This document shows, in pieces, positions 26,116-35,888 of a stretch of 64,000 bases of DNA; position 1 is the stretch's first letter; each line of letters starts with the position of its first letter. The notes below the pieces were generated by a model. That model was not told the origin of the DNA. It searched no databases and saw only the letters and a program-made list of their open reading frames with translations. Position numbers and translations under genes: made by a program. The DNA comes from Allobosea psychrotolerans (GTDB taxonomy: Bacteria > Pseudomonadota > Alphaproteobacteria > Rhizobiales > Beijerinckiaceae): positions 558,001 through 622,000 of the forward strand of contig NZ_PQFZ01000001.1 in the NCBI RefSeq assembly GCF_002917105.1, written 5' to 3'.

Positions 26116-27477
26116 ATGGAACTCGAACTCAACGGCCGCATCATCGAGGCGCCGAAACCTGCCGATATCACCGCCGCCATCGACGGGCATGGCGGCGACC
26201 CCGACTGGTTCGTCAATCTCGGCGACGATGACGGTGATGTCGAAGCCTTCCTGAACGGCGACGGCTCGTTCCGGCTGAGCTATCATGACGGCAAGGATCG
26301 CTTCACCGCCCCCGACCCGGTCGATGCCGCGACATTGAAGACGATCCTGCTGGCGGCGCTGCGTGGCGAGCTGGGCTGGCGCCGCGACCGGGCGTGGCTG
26401 CGCCAATTGTCGCCGAAGAAAGCGGCCGAGGCGGCGGGCGAGCCGCCGGTCTGGGCGATCGCGGCGGTCATCGCCTCGGTCGCGCTGATCTTCCTGGTCA
26501 CCAATCTGCCCGATAGCTGGCTGGAGAGGCTGCCTGTTCCCAATACGACGCTGGGCACGATCGGGCTGATCGCTCTTCCGATGGCGGTCATGGTTCTCGC
26601 GATGGTCGCACATAAGGCGATCCAGCTGCGCCGGGCCAAGAGCTGGCTTCCCGCGCAGGGGCGGATAACGAGTTCGCGCATGGCGACCCGCCGCTCCGGG
26701 GTGGGCGAGGACGCCACCATCATCAACATTCCCGCCGTCGCTTACAGCTTCTCGGTCGGCGGGCGGAGCTATCAAGGCGGGAGGCTCAGCATCGGCGACA
26801 TCAGCGGGCCCTTCGCCGAGGAGGCGCTGGCACGCTACCCGGTCGGCACGGCCGTGACGGTGTATTACGACCCCGCCGATCCCGAGAACTGCGTGCTGGA
26901 GCGGGATGCGCCCAAGGGCGCGGTCAAGGGCTGCGGCGCGGTTCTCCTGGTGCTGGCGCTGCTGGGCGGGGGCGGATACTGGGCGTTCACGCAAGGGCAG
27001 CAGACGCTGCAGGCGAGCATGCCGCAGGCCGAGGTGCCGGTGATGCTGTTCGCCTTCGGCTTCGGCTGCGCGGCGCTGCTGTTCTTCCTCGCCTATCGCC
27101 GCCATCTGGCCCGCGCCAATGCCTGGCCGGTGGTGTCGGGACGGGTCACCGAGAGCCGCGTCGAGCAGCGCAGCACCACGGAAGACGGCCGGACCCGCAC
27201 GAGCTATGCGCCGGTCGTCGAATTCACCTATCAGGTTCGCGGCCACAGCTTCAGCAGCCGCCAGATCGCGCTCGGCATGCAGATCTCGGGCTCGCAAGGC
27301 AGTGCGGAGAAGCTCGTCGACCGCTATCCGGCGGGAGCCGAGGTCGAGGTGCATTACGACCCCGCAAACCCCTCCCAGGCGGCGCTTGAGAACCCGACCG
27401 GCGCGAGCTGGATCCTGTTGGGGATCGCGCTGTTCTGCTTCGGCGTCGCGCTCTACGCCAGCCACATCTTTCGATGA
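26116..27477 (+). CDS. DUF3592 domain membrane protein
   Basis: A 453-aa protein with an N-terminal soluble part (about 1-105, acidic, GHGGDPDWFVNLGDDDGD) and two similar modules: TM helices, then a strand-rich DUF3592 repeat. Module one is near 180-260 (AQGRITSSRMATRRSGVGEDATIINIPAVAYSF...VTVYYDPADPENCVLE) and module two near 330-425 (VSGRVTESRVEQRSTTEDGRTRTSYAPVVEFTYQVRG...VEVHYDPANPSQAALE). TM helices are about residues 116, 150, 280, 308 and 435. It lies between the permease and binding-protein genes of the importer, which is unusual. Function unknown. Confidence 0.85.
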   Translation: MELELNGRIIEAPKPADITAAIDGHGGDPDWFVNLGDDDGDVEAFLNGDGSFRLSYHDGKDRFTAPDPVDAATLKTILLAALRGELGWRRDRAWLRQLSPKKAAEAAGEPPVWAIAAVIASVALIFLVTNLPDSWLERLPVPNTTLGTIGLIALPMAVMVLAMVAHKAIQLRRAKSWLPAQGRITSSRMATRRSGVGEDATIINIPAVAYSFSVGGRSYQGGRLSIGDISGPFAEEALARYPVGTAVTVYYDPADPENCVLERDAPKGAVKGCGAVLLVLALLGGGGYWAFTQGQQTLQASMPQAEVPVMLFAFGFGCAALLFFLAYRRHLARANAWPVVSGRVTESRVEQRSTTEDGRTRTSYAPVVEFTYQVRGHSFSSRQIALGMQISGSQGSAEKLVDRYPAGAEVEVHYDPANPSQAALENPTGASWILLGIALFCFGVALYASHIFR

Positions 27478-27601
27478 CATCGCCGTCTTGATCCTGCAAC
27501 GCCTTTGACTCAAGGCGGGGTTGGCGCGAGGCCTGCGACTAATCTAGAACTGCTTCCCAACAAGGCTTTCGAAGCAAAGCATCCTCAGGGAAGGAAACCC
27601 G

Positions 27602-28636
27602 ATGAACCGCAGACATCTGATCATGGCAGCCGGCGTCGCGCTGGCGGCCTGGAGCGCTCCGGGCTTTACCCCGACCGCACTGGCGCAGAACGCCGAAAAG
27701 CCCAAGCTGACGCTCGGCGTCGGCGGCAAGCAATTGCTCTATTATCTCCCGCTGACGATCGCGGAGAAGAAGGGCTTCTTCAAGGAGCAGGGGCTCGAGG
27801 TCGAGATCAACGATTTCGGCGGTGGTGCCAAATCGCTGCAGGCCTTGGTCGGCGGTTCGGTCGATGTCGTCACCGGCGCCTATGAGCACACCATCCGGAT
27901 GCAGGCCAAGGGCCAGGATGTGCGCGCCGTGGTCGAGCTCGGGCGCTTCCCGGCGATCACCATCGCCGTGCGCAAGGAGCTCGCCGGCAAGGTCAAATCG
28001 GCGGCCGACTTCAAGGGGCTGAAGATCGGTGTCACGGCGCCGGGCTCCTCGACGGCGCTGACCGCTCAATACGCCATGGTCAAAGCCGGGCTGAAGGCGA
28101 CGGATGCGCCGATCATCGGCATCGGTGCCGGCGCGAGCGCGGTCGCCGCGATCAAGCAGGGCCAGGTCGACATCATCTCGCATCTCGACCCCGTGACTTC
28201 AAAGCTCGAGGCCGATGGCGACATCGTCACGCTGATCGACACCCGCACCGAGGCCGGCACGCGCGCCCTCTTCGGCGGCTCTAACCCCGCCGCCGTGCTG
28301 TATCTCAAGGGCGAGTTCGCCGAGAAGAACCCGGTGACGACGCAGAAGCTCGTCAATGCCTTCGTCAAGGCGCTGAAATGGCTGGAGACGGCCAAGCCCG
28401 AGGATGTGGCCGACCTCGTGCCGCCGGAATATCTGCTCGGCGACAAGCCGCTCTACCTGCGCGCGGTCAAGAACTCGCAGGAGAGCTATTCCCGCACCGG
28501 CATCTCGCCGCCCGAAGGCCAGCAGAGCGTCTATGACGCGCTGAAGCTGCTCGACCCGGAACTGGCGACGTCGAATGTCGATCTGAAGAAAACCTTCATC
28601 GATACCTTCGCGAAGAAGGCAGCATCCGGCTCCTGA
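27602..28636 (+). CDS. ABC transporter substrate-binding protein (SsuA/TauA-like)
   Basis: A 344-aa periplasmic protein with a signal peptide (LIMAAGVALAAWSAPGFTPTALAQ), then KLTLGVGGKQLLYYLPLTIAEKKGFFKEQGLEVEINDFGGGAKSLQALVGGSVDVVTGAYEHTIRMQAKG, the NMT1/SsuA fold. It completes an ATPase-permease-DUF3592-binding-protein cluster. Ligand unknown (nitrate, sulfonate, taurine and thiamine-precursor importers look alike). Confidence 0.92.
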   Translation: MNRRHLIMAAGVALAAWSAPGFTPTALAQNAEKPKLTLGVGGKQLLYYLPLTIAEKKGFFKEQGLEVEINDFGGGAKSLQALVGGSVDVVTGAYEHTIRMQAKGQDVRAVVELGRFPAITIAVRKELAGKVKSAADFKGLKIGVTAPGSSTALTAQYAMVKAGLKATDAPIIGIGAGASAVAAIKQGQVDIISHLDPVTSKLEADGDIVTLIDTRTEAGTRALFGGSNPAAVLYLKGEFAEKNPVTTQKLVNAFVKALKWLETAKPEDVADLVPPEYLLGDKPLYLRAVKNSQESYSRTGISPPEGQQSVYDALKLLDPELATSNVDLKKTFIDTFAKKAASGS

Positions 28637-28694
28637 CCTCTCGACATTGTCCGGCGCGCTGGTCACACTCGCCTCTGACGCAAGGAGAGGCGAG

Positions 28695-29102
28695 ATGACC
28701 GAGCGTGCTGCGATCGAGACCTTGATCAAGGATGCCTATGAGGCGCGCCATCGCGGCGACCTCGACGCCGTGATGGGCTATTTCCATCGCGATTGCAGCT
28801 ATCGGCTCTCGGGAGCGTCGGCGCCCGCGCCGATGTTCATGCAGCCGACCGGCCATGCCGCCGTGCGCGCGCAGATGGCAGAGCTGATCGGCGCCTTCGT
28901 CTTCAGCAATGTCGAGACGCTTGCGCTGACGATCGAGGACGAGAGGGCGGCATTGCATTGGCGTGCGGATGTGCTGTGCGTCCCAAGCGGGCGCAGCGCG
29001 CCCTTCGAGGTCATGGACCTGTTCACGATTGCGGACGGCAAGATCCTGAGTCTGGTCCAGTTCACCGATACGGCCGGCGTCGCCCAGCTGACTGGGGCGT
29101 GA
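28695..29102 (+). CDS. NTF2-like (SnoaL) family protein
   Basis: A 135-aa protein of the NTF2 cone fold: IETLIKDAYEARHRGDLDAVMGYFHRDCSYRLSGAS, LIGAFVFSNVETLALTIEDERAALHWRADVLC, and VMDLFTIADGKILSLVQFTDT. This fold occurs in isomerases, cyclases and non-catalytic proteins, so no activity is assigned. AGGAGAG precedes the ATG at 28695. It follows the importer on the same strand. Confidence 0.82.
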   Translation: MTERAAIETLIKDAYEARHRGDLDAVMGYFHRDCSYRLSGASAPAPMFMQPTGHAAVRAQMAELIGAFVFSNVETLALTIEDERAALHWRADVLCVPSGRSAPFEVMDLFTIADGKILSLVQFTDTAGVAQLTGA

Positions 29103-29199
29103 TCCTGAAGGCTTGATCGCGGCCATCACCGCTTTCGATTTGCGGCGAGGCGGGGCGAGCGGGTAGAGCTTTCGTTTCCGTCACCAAGCGCGTTGCCTC

Positions 29200-30048
29200 A
29201 TGAACATCCTCTCGATCCAGTCGCATGTCGCCTATGGCCATGTCGGCAATGCCTCCGCCGTGTTCCCGATGCAGCGCCTCGGCGTCGAGGTCTGGCCGAT
29301 CCACACCGTCCAGTTCTCCAATCACACCGGTTACGGCGCCTGGAAGGGCCGCGTCTTCGACGGCGGCATGATCGACGAGGTGATGGAAGGCATTGCCGAG
29401 CGCGGCGTGCTGCCGTCCTGCGACGGCGTGCTCTCCGGTTATATGGGCTCGGCCGATATCGGCCATGCCATCCTCTCGGCGGTGGAGCGTGTCCGCGCGG
29501 CCAACCCCAAGGCGCTCTATTGCTGTGATCCTGTCATCGGCGATGTCGGGCGCGGGATCTTCGTGCGGCCGGGCATCCCCGAATTCATGCGCGAGCAGGC
29601 AGTGCCGGCGGCCGATATCGTGACGCCCAATCAGTTCGAGCTGGAATTGCTGACCGATATCGCGGTCAAGACCATTGCCGATGCGCATCGCGCGACGGAG
29701 GCGCTGCGCGACAGCGGGCCGAAGGTCGTGCTGGTGACCTCGCTCTCGACCAATGAAACCCCCGACGACGCCATGGACATGATGGCCTCCGACGCCAAGG
29801 GCTCCTGGCGCGTGCGCACGCCGAAACTCGACGTCAGCCTCAATGGCGCTGGCGACGCCATCGCGGCGCTGTTCTTCACCCATTATCTGCGCGAGGGATC
29901 GGCGGCTGCTGCGCTCGCCAAGGCTTCGGCCTCGATCTACGGCCTGCTGAAGCGCACCAAGGAGGCGGGGTCGCGCGAGATCCTGATGGTCGCGGCGCAG
30001 GACGAGTTCGTCACGCCGTCGCACCAGTTCGTGCCCGAGCCGGTCTGA
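29200..30048 (+). CDS. pdxY: pyridoxal kinase
   Basis: Phosphorylates pyridoxal (vitamin B6 salvage) to pyridoxal 5'-phosphate. The 282-aa length is normal. Visible landmarks are [46 protein letters not shown], the CDPVIGD segment, [13 protein letters not shown], and the anion-hole/catalytic Asp motif [13 protein letters not shown]. First of a run of four tightly spaced genes (pdxY, EEP, PhzF, NUDIX). Confidence 0.93.
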   Translation: MNILSIQSHVAYGHVGNASAVFPMQRLGVEVWPIHTVQFSNHTGYGAWKGRVFDGGMIDEVMEGIAERGVLPSCDGVLSGYMGSADIGHAILSAVERVRAANPKALYCCDPVIGDVGRGIFVRPGIPEFMREQAVPAADIVTPNQFELELLTDIAVKTIADAHRATEALRDSGPKVVLVTSLSTNETPDDAMDMMASDAKGSWRVRTPKLDVSLNGAGDAIAALFFTHYLREGSAAAALAKASASIYGLLKRTKEAGSREILMVAAQDEFVTPSHQFVPEPV

Positions 30049-30054
30049 ACCGGC

Positions 30055-31179
30055 ATGAAGCTGCGCATCGGCACCTTCAATGTCGAGAACCTGTTGACGC
30101 GGCATCGCTTCGGGCCGAGCGGGCGGTTCGAGACCGATGCGGCGATGTCGCTGTTCCATTTTCCGCGCGCGGACGAACGCGACGCCGTCGAGCGCTCGCT
30201 GGCGGTCGCGCTGGAAGACGACAAGCGCCAGATGACAGCGCTCGCCATCGCCGAGGCGCAGGCCGATCTCTGGATGCTGCAGGAGGTCGATTCGCTCGCG
30301 AGCCTGCAGGCCTTCTTCGCCAATTACGTCCACTGCAGCTCTGACCATCGCTATGGCCATTTCGCATTGCTCGACGGCAATGACCGGCGCGATATCGACA
30401 TCGGCTTCGCGGCCCGGCGCAACCTGCTGGCGCCGCAGGCGGTTACGGTACGCTCCCACAAGGATCTGACCTTCGCGCAGGCTGGCGTGCATGACCGCGA
30501 TCTCGCCGCGCTGGGCATCGGCCCCGATGGCAAGGTGTTCGCACGCGATTGCCTGGAGGTCGCGCTCGATTTCGGCAGCCGCAAGCTCAGCCTGTTCGGC
30601 TGCCATCTGAAGTCGATGGACAACGGCCGCGAGGATGGCCGCCAGGCGACGCTGCCGATGCGCCGCGCCGAGGCGAGGGCGGTCAAGCATCTGGTCAAGG
30701 CGCGCTTCGGCGACGGCTGGCGCGAGGCGAACTGGATCGTGCTCGGTGATCTCAACGCCTATCGCTATGGGCTCGGCCCCCTGGCCGAGATCGTCGATGA
30801 GGGCGAGAGCGGCATCGAGCCGTTGCTGGAGGATTTCGCCGTCGATCCGATGGAGGCGCTGCCTGCGCATGAGCGCTGGACGCATTTTCGACGCTTCTGG
30901 TCGGAAAGTCAGGAGAGGCTGATCGACAGCCACATGCCGCTCGACCACATCCTGGTCTCGCCGGCGCTGGCGGCAGCGAATCCAAAGCCCGCGATGCAGC
31001 TGATCCGGCGCGGCCTGCCTTATCGCGTGCCGCTCGATCCACGCGCGCCCGACCGCTCGATGGCAAGACTCGCGACCTGTGCCGACCGCTATCCGCGCGT
31101 CGGCTGGGACCGGCCTAAAGCCTCCGACCACAGTCCACTGACCATCGATCTCGTCATTCCCAAGGGACCGTCTCCATGA
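30055..31179 (+). CDS. endonuclease/exonuclease/phosphatase (EEP) family protein
   Basis: A 374-aa protein with the EEP metal-site pattern: LRIGTFNVENLLTRHRFG, WMLQEVDSLASLQAF (Glu ligand), FGCHLKSMDNG, WIVLGDLNAYRYG (D-x-N) and KASDHSPLTIDL (final DH). It has no signal peptide. The fold covers nucleases, phosphatases and sphingomyelinases; the substrate is not clear. Overlaps PhzF by ATGA. Confidence 0.85.
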   Translation: MKLRIGTFNVENLLTRHRFGPSGRFETDAAMSLFHFPRADERDAVERSLAVALEDDKRQMTALAIAEAQADLWMLQEVDSLASLQAFFANYVHCSSDHRYGHFALLDGNDRRDIDIGFAARRNLLAPQAVTVRSHKDLTFAQAGVHDRDLAALGIGPDGKVFARDCLEVALDFGSRKLSLFGCHLKSMDNGREDGRQATLPMRRAEARAVKHLVKARFGDGWREANWIVLGDLNAYRYGLGPLAEIVDEGESGIEPLLEDFAVDPMEALPAHERWTHFRRFWSESQERLIDSHMPLDHILVSPALAAANPKPAMQLIRRGLPYRVPLDPRAPDRSMARLATCADRYPRVGWDRPKASDHSPLTIDLVIPKGPSP

Positions 31180-32078
31180 AGCGCCGCTTCGTCACGCTCG
31201 ACGTCTTCACCACCCAGGCCCAAGCCGGCAACCCGCTCGCCGTGGTGCTGGATTCCGACGGGCTCGATACCGAGGCGATGCAGGCGATCACGCGCGAGTT
31301 CAACCTGTCCGAGACGGTGTTCGTGGCGCCGCCGATGCAGCCCCGCCATCGCGCCGCGCTCCGCATCTTCACACCCGGCCGGGAGCTGCCCTTCGCGGGA
31401 CATCCGACCGTCGGCACGGCGGTTCTGCTGGCCCTGCGCGATGCGGTTGAAGGCAAGGGGGCCGATCTCCTGGTGCTGGAGGAGAAGGCCGGGCTCGTGC
31501 CTTGTGCGGTCTCGGTCGACGGGCCTCGGTCCGGCCATGCGGTCTTCACCATGCCGCGCCTGCCGCAGGAGATCGAGGCTGCGTCCTCCAACACCGCGCT
31601 CGCGGCCGTGCTCGGGCTCGACGAGTGCGAAATCGGGTTCGGGCCGCATCGCGCCGCTGTGTTCTCGGCCGGTGTCCCCTTTACCTTCGTGCCGCTGGCC
31701 GGCCTCGATGCGATCGGCAGGGTCAAGCTCGACCTGTCCCGCTGGGACGCGGCGATGAAGCCCGCCGAGCATCCCAACGCCTTCGTCTATTGCCGGCAGA
31801 CCGTTGAGACGGGACATCATTATCACGCACGCATGTTCTGGCCCGGCGCCGGGATCGCGGAGGATCCTGCGACCGGTGGGGCTGCTGCTGCCTTCGCCGG
31901 CGTGGTCATGGCCTTCGACAAACCCGCCGATGGCGAGCATCGCTTCGTCATCGAGCAGGGCTATGAGATGGGCCGGCCCTCGCAGATCGCACTCGAACTG
32001 ACGGTCGAGAGCGGGGCGCTGGTTTCGGCCCGCATTGGTGGCTCGGCAGTGCTGGTCAGCGAGGGCGTGCTGCTGTGA
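31176..32078 (+). CDS. PhzF family isomerase
   Basis: A 300-aa protein of the PhzF/diaminopimelate epimerase-like fold: TLDVFTTQAQAGNPLAVVLDSDGL, the catalytic-Glu region REFNLSETVFVAPP, LPFAGHPTVGTAVLL, and EDPATGGAAAAFAGVVM. Most members are not phenazine enzymes; no other phenazine gene is seen here, so the physiological reaction is unknown. ATGA overlaps on both sides. Confidence 0.88.
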   Translation: MKRRFVTLDVFTTQAQAGNPLAVVLDSDGLDTEAMQAITREFNLSETVFVAPPMQPRHRAALRIFTPGRELPFAGHPTVGTAVLLALRDAVEGKGADLLVLEEKAGLVPCAVSVDGPRSGHAVFTMPRLPQEIEAASSNTALAAVLGLDECEIGFGPHRAAVFSAGVPFTFVPLAGLDAIGRVKLDLSRWDAAMKPAEHPNAFVYCRQTVETGHHYHARMFWPGAGIAEDPATGGAAAAFAGVVMAFDKPADGEHRFVIEQGYEMGRPSQIALELTVESGALVSARIGGSAVLVSEGVLL

Positions 32079-32809
32079 CCTCGCTCGGACAGAACGGCAT
32101 TGCCGATGGCGCGATTGTCGAGCTTGCCGGCCTGGAGGCGTTGATCGAGCCTCATGACTGGATTTTCGCGCGGGAGCGTGCGGACGAGATCGCGGCGCAT
32201 TGGGGCCGTATCAGCTCCGGCAAGCCGGCGATGTTCAACGGCAAGGTGATGCTGCAGCACCGCGCGGCGATCGTCGACGGCGTCTTCCGGGCTGGCTATT
32301 TCGAGACTGATTATGCCGCTTTCATCAGCTGGCGCGATTTCGGCCATCCGGGTCCGGTGGTGCGCAACGGCTTTGCAATGGCGGCCCTGCGCGCTGCCGA
32401 CGGCGCGTTCCTGTGCGGCGTGATGGGCCAGCACACCGCCAATCCCGGCAAGGTCTATTTCGCCGCCGGCACGCCCGACCGCGAGGATGCACGGCCGGAC
32501 GGCACGCTCGATCTCGCAGGCAGCGTGACGCGCGAGCTCTGCGAGGAGACCGGACTGATGCTTGACGAGATTGCGGTGGAGGAGAGCTGGACGGCGGTGA
32601 TCCAGCCTGGGCGCATCGCCTTCATGCGGCCGGTTTCCATCGCCATGCCAGCCGAGGCGGCGCGCGCGCTGATGCTCGCGCGTATGGCGACGCAGGATGA
32701 GCCTGAGCTTGCCGATATCGCCATCGTCCGCGGCCCCGAGGATGCCGAGCGCCTCGACATGCCACTCTTCATGCGGCCTTATCTTGCCCATATCTGGCGG
32801 CAAGACTGA
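32075..32809 (+). CDS. NUDIX domain protein
   Basis: A 244-aa protein with a Nudix box near residues 145-165 (GSVTRELCEETGLMLDEI; RELxEExG core present). The conserved Glu residues would bind Mg for pyrophosphohydrolysis. The N-terminal part (about 1-110) is longer than the minimal Nudix fold and resembles an extra domain without an obvious assignment. ATGA overlap with PhzF; last of the four-gene set. Confidence 0.82.
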   Translation: MTSLGQNGIADGAIVELAGLEALIEPHDWIFARERADEIAAHWGRISSGKPAMFNGKVMLQHRAAIVDGVFRAGYFETDYAAFISWRDFGHPGPVVRNGFAMAALRAADGAFLCGVMGQHTANPGKVYFAAGTPDREDARPDGTLDLAGSVTRELCEETGLMLDEIAVEESWTAVIQPGRIAFMRPVSIAMPAEAARALMLARMATQDEPELADIAIVRGPEDAERLDMPLFMRPYLAHIWRQD

Positions 32810-32858
32810 GCCTTCTATGCGCCCGAGTCCTGCGCCCTCACTTCAACCGGATGCCCCG

Positions 32859-34934
32859 ATGACGCTTGCCCCCGAAGCCCTGTCGCTGCCCGCCGACAAT
32901 CCGTTTTCGCGTGTCTGGGACACGCCCTTCGGCCTGCCGCCTTTTGCCGCGATCACGCCCGAGCATATCCGCCCGGCCTTCGAGGCGGCGCTCGCCAAGC
33001 ACAGATCCGAGATCGATGCGCTGACCACCGAGGCCGCGGAACCGGACTTCGCCAACACGATCGAGGCGCTGGAGCGCGCGGGCAGGGCGCTCAGCCGCGT
33101 CGGCGGCGTGTTCTACAACCTCACGGGGGCCGACACGAACGAGGCGCTGCAGGCGATCGAGCGCGAGATGTCGCCGATCACCTCGCGGCACTGGTCGGCG
33201 ATCATGATGGATCCCGCGCTGTTTGCTCGCGTCGATGCGGTGTTCGCCAGGCGCGAGACGCTCGGCCTCGACGTCGAGCAGGCACGGCTCCTGGAGCGGA
33301 CGCATCGCGGCTTCATCCGTTCTGGCGCGCAACTCGGCCCGGAGGACAAGACGCGGCTCGCGGCGATCAACGAACGCCTTGCGGGGCTGGGCACGCAGTT
33401 CAGCCAGAACGTGCTGAAGGACGAATCGAGCTATGCGCTGATCATCGCGGACGAGGCGGGGCTTGCCGGCCTGCCGGCCTTCCTGACCGCGGCGATGGCG
33501 CGCGCCGCTACCGACCGCGGTCATGCGGGCCGGCATGCGGTGACCTTGTCGCGCTCGATCATCGAGCCCTTCCTGACCTTCTCGACGCGTCGCGATCTGC
33601 GCGAGGAGGCCTTCATCGCCTGGAGCAAGCGCGGCGAGAATGGCGGCGAAACCGACAACCGCGCCATCGTCGCCGAGATGGTGAAGCTTCGGGCCGAGAA
33701 GGCGAAGCTGCTCGGTTTCCCGACCTTCGCGCATTTCAAGCTCGACGATTCCATGGCGAAGACGCCGACCCATGTCCGCGACCTGCTCGAACTGGTCTGG
33801 AAACCGGCCAAGGCGCGCGCGGCGCAGGAGGCCGCCGATCTCGCCGCGCTGGCGCAGAGCGAGGGTGAGAACGGACCGATCCGCCCCTGGGACTGGCGCC
33901 ATTATGCCGAGAAGGTACGCCAGCAGACCTATGCGCTCGATGAGGCGGTGCTGAAGCCCTATCTCCAGCTCGACCGCATCATCAATGCGGCCTTCGATGT
34001 CGCCGGCAAGCTGTTCGGGCTGGCCTTCGAGGCGAAGACTGAGCTCAAGGGCTATCATCCGGATGTGCGGATCTGGGAGGTCAAGGAGGAGGCGAGCGGC
34101 CGGCATATCGGCCTGTTCCTCGGCGATTATTTCGCCCGCGCCTCGAAGCGCTCCGGAGCCTGGATGAGCGCCTATCGCGGTCAGCGCAATTTCGATGGCG
34201 AGGTCCGACCGATCATCGTCAATGTCTGCAATTTCGCCAAACCCGCAGAGGGCAAGCCGGCGCTGCTCTCGATCGACGATGCGCGCACGCTGTTCCACGA
34301 ATTCGGCCATGCCCTGCATGGTCTGCTGTCGGATGTGCGCTACGGCTCGCTTGCCGGCACTTCGGTCTCGCGCGATTTCGTCGAACTGCCCTCGCAGCTC
34401 TATGAGCACTGGTTCCTGACATCGGAGGTGATGCAGGCCTATTGCCTGCATGCCGAGACGAAGGAGCCCATCCCCGAGGCGCTGATCGACAAGATCAAGA
34501 TGGCGCAGACCTTCAATCAGGGCTTCGCCACGGTCGAATACACCTCATCGGCGCTGGTCGATCTCGCCTTCCATTCCCTGGAGAACCCCGGCGAGATCGA
34601 CCCGCTTGCATTCGAGGCGGCGGAGCTTGAGCGGATCGGCATGCCGGCCGAGATCATCATGCGCCACCGCACGCCGCATTTCACCCATGTCTTCTCCGGA
34701 GACGGCTATTCGGCCGGCTATTACAGCTATCTCTGGTCGGAGGTGATGGATGCCGACGCCTTCAACGCCTTCGTCGAGGCTGGCGACGTCTTCGCGCCTG
34801 CGGTCGCGAACAAGCTGAAGCGCTACATCTATTCGGCCGGCGATACGCGCGACCCGGCCGAGGCCTATACATTGTTCAGGGGCAGGCTGCCGACGCCGGA
34901 CGCGCTCCTGGAGAAGCGTGGGCTCGCCGCGTGA
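32859..34934 (+). CDS. M3 family oligopeptidase (Dcp/OpdA-like)
   Basis: A large cytosolic zinc peptidase that degrades short peptides. From ATG 32859 it is 691 aa (ATG 32817 would give 705). The zinc motif is LFHEFGHALHGLL (HExxH) with a third ligand expected in the VELPSQLYEHW helix; also present are RNFDGEVRPIIVNVCNF and YSAGYYSYLWSEVMDADAFN. There is no signal peptide. The nearest family members are peptidyl-dipeptidase Dcp and oligopeptidase A. Confidence 0.92.
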   Translation: MTLAPEALSLPADNPFSRVWDTPFGLPPFAAITPEHIRPAFEAALAKHRSEIDALTTEAAEPDFANTIEALERAGRALSRVGGVFYNLTGADTNEALQAIEREMSPITSRHWSAIMMDPALFARVDAVFARRETLGLDVEQARLLERTHRGFIRSGAQLGPEDKTRLAAINERLAGLGTQFSQNVLKDESSYALIIADEAGLAGLPAFLTAAMARAATDRGHAGRHAVTLSRSIIEPFLTFSTRRDLREEAFIAWSKRGENGGETDNRAIVAEMVKLRAEKAKLLGFPTFAHFKLDDSMAKTPTHVRDLLELVWKPAKARAAQEAADLAALAQSEGENGPIRPWDWRHYAEKVRQQTYALDEAVLKPYLQLDRIINAAFDVAGKLFGLAFEAKTELKGYHPDVRIWEVKEEASGRHIGLFLGDYFARASKRSGAWMSAYRGQRNFDGEVRPIIVNVCNFAKPAEGKPALLSIDDARTLFHEFGHALHGLLSDVRYGSLAGTSVSRDFVELPSQLYEHWFLTSEVMQAYCLHAETKEPIPEALIDKIKMAQTFNQGFATVEYTSSALVDLAFHSLENPGEIDPLAFEAAELERIGMPAEIIMRHRTPHFTHVFSGDGYSAGYYSYLWSEVMDADAFNAFVEAGDVFAPAVANKLKRYIYSAGDTRDPAEAYTLFRGRLPTPDALLEKRGLAA

Positions 34935-35031
34935 GCGCGGCGGGTTTTGCAACCCCAGGCAAGCCCTTGCGTTGTTTGGCTAAATGAGCACGATTGACCC
35001 AAGGGGAGGATCTCTCCCCACCGGGGGATCC

Positions 35032-35400
35032 ATGCTGCGACACTGCCTTGCGGGCCTGCTGACGGCCGCCGTTCTGATGCCGTCGGCCGCATCCGCCGAC
35101 GTCATGACCTGGAAGCTGCGCAGCTTTTCGGCCAATGCGATCGAAGTCGCCTTCTACTCGCAGAACCGGCGCAATGAATGGCCGGGCGGCGGCAAGGTCT
35201 ATGTCAACCGCACCTATGACACGGTGAGCTACCCGCTGACCTGCATCAAGGGCGAGAAGATCTGCTACGGTGCCTGGCTCAAGGGCAATGCGGCGCGTTA
35301 CTGGGGCATGGGCCAGGGCGGCAAGCAGGCATGCACCGAGTGCTGCTACACCTGCGGCGGCAACACCACCACCAAGGTCCATAACCTCAACGAGCGTTAA
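35032..35400 (+). CDS. secreted Cys-rich hypothetical protein
   Basis: A 122-aa protein with a signal peptide (MLRHCLAGLLTAAVLMPSAASADV), then MTWKLRSFSANAIEVAFYSQNRRNEWPGGGKVYVNRTYDTVSYPLTC and a Cys-rich end (CIKGEKICYGAWLKG...ACTECCYTCGG). The order looks like a small periplasmic or extracellular beta-rich domain stabilised by disulfides. No function assigned. ATG 35032 follows a GGGGG site; an upstream in-frame ATG at 34984 adds a hydrophilic extension. Confidence 0.7.
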   Translation: MLRHCLAGLLTAAVLMPSAASADVMTWKLRSFSANAIEVAFYSQNRRNEWPGGGKVYVNRTYDTVSYPLTCIKGEKICYGAWLKGNAARYWGMGQGGKQACTECCYTCGGNTTTKVHNLNER

Positions 35401-35413
35401 GGCTTCCGCGGCC

Positions 35414-35749
35414 TTAGCCCGGATAGCCGAACTTCGTCTTGGTCGCGTGGAGCTGCCCCATCGCGCCGCCTTCATTGCCCGCGCTACAGGTCGAGCGGGC
35501 GGTTGCGATCTCAGCGCTGACGCGGGCGTGGACGCCCTTGGTGGTGTGTCCGGTGGCGAGGTCGTTATCCATCACGGCCTGGAAGCGCTCGATCTCGCCC
35601 GAGCAGCCCGAGCCGCCCGGCATATGGAAGGTGCTGGGCGTCACGCCGGGATAGGCCTGCTCCGGCGGCGGCGCCGGCGGTGCGACGGGCCGGGTCTGAC
35701 AGCCTGCGAGGGCGACGCCGAGGGTGGCAAGGAGAGCAAAAGCGCGCAT
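35414..35749 (-). CDS. small lipoprotein
   Basis: A 111-aa protein from Met 35749. The N-terminus MRAFALLATLGVALAGCQTRP is a lipoprotein signal with lipobox LAGC, giving a lipidated mature protein. The mature part (VAPPAPPPEQAYPGVTPSTFHMPGGSG) is Pro-rich, then a helix (IERFQAVMDNDLATGHTTKGVHARVSAEIATAR). Function unknown. A longer in-frame extension exists upstream but lacks a signal. Convergent with the 122-aa secreted protein. Confidence 0.72.
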   Translation of the reverse strand: MRAFALLATLGVALAGCQTRPVAPPAPPPEQAYPGVTPSTFHMPGGSGCSGEIERFQAVMDNDLATGHTTKGVHARVSAEIATARSTCSAGNEGGAMGQLHATKTKFGYPG

Positions 35750-35888
35750 GGCGGCATGTCCGATCGACGAAAGACGCGCGACCATGACCGATTCCACCGT
35801 GGCCAACAACATGTGCCGCCGCGTGGCGAGACACACTCTCGACATGGTCGCGCTGGAGGTTGCTGGCGCTGTCGCAGGAGGAGCGCCC

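Noticed and set aside
31176-32078. Phenazine biosynthesis from the PhzF-like gene.
   Set aside because: No other phenazine genes are near, and PhzF-like proteins are common in organisms without phenazines.
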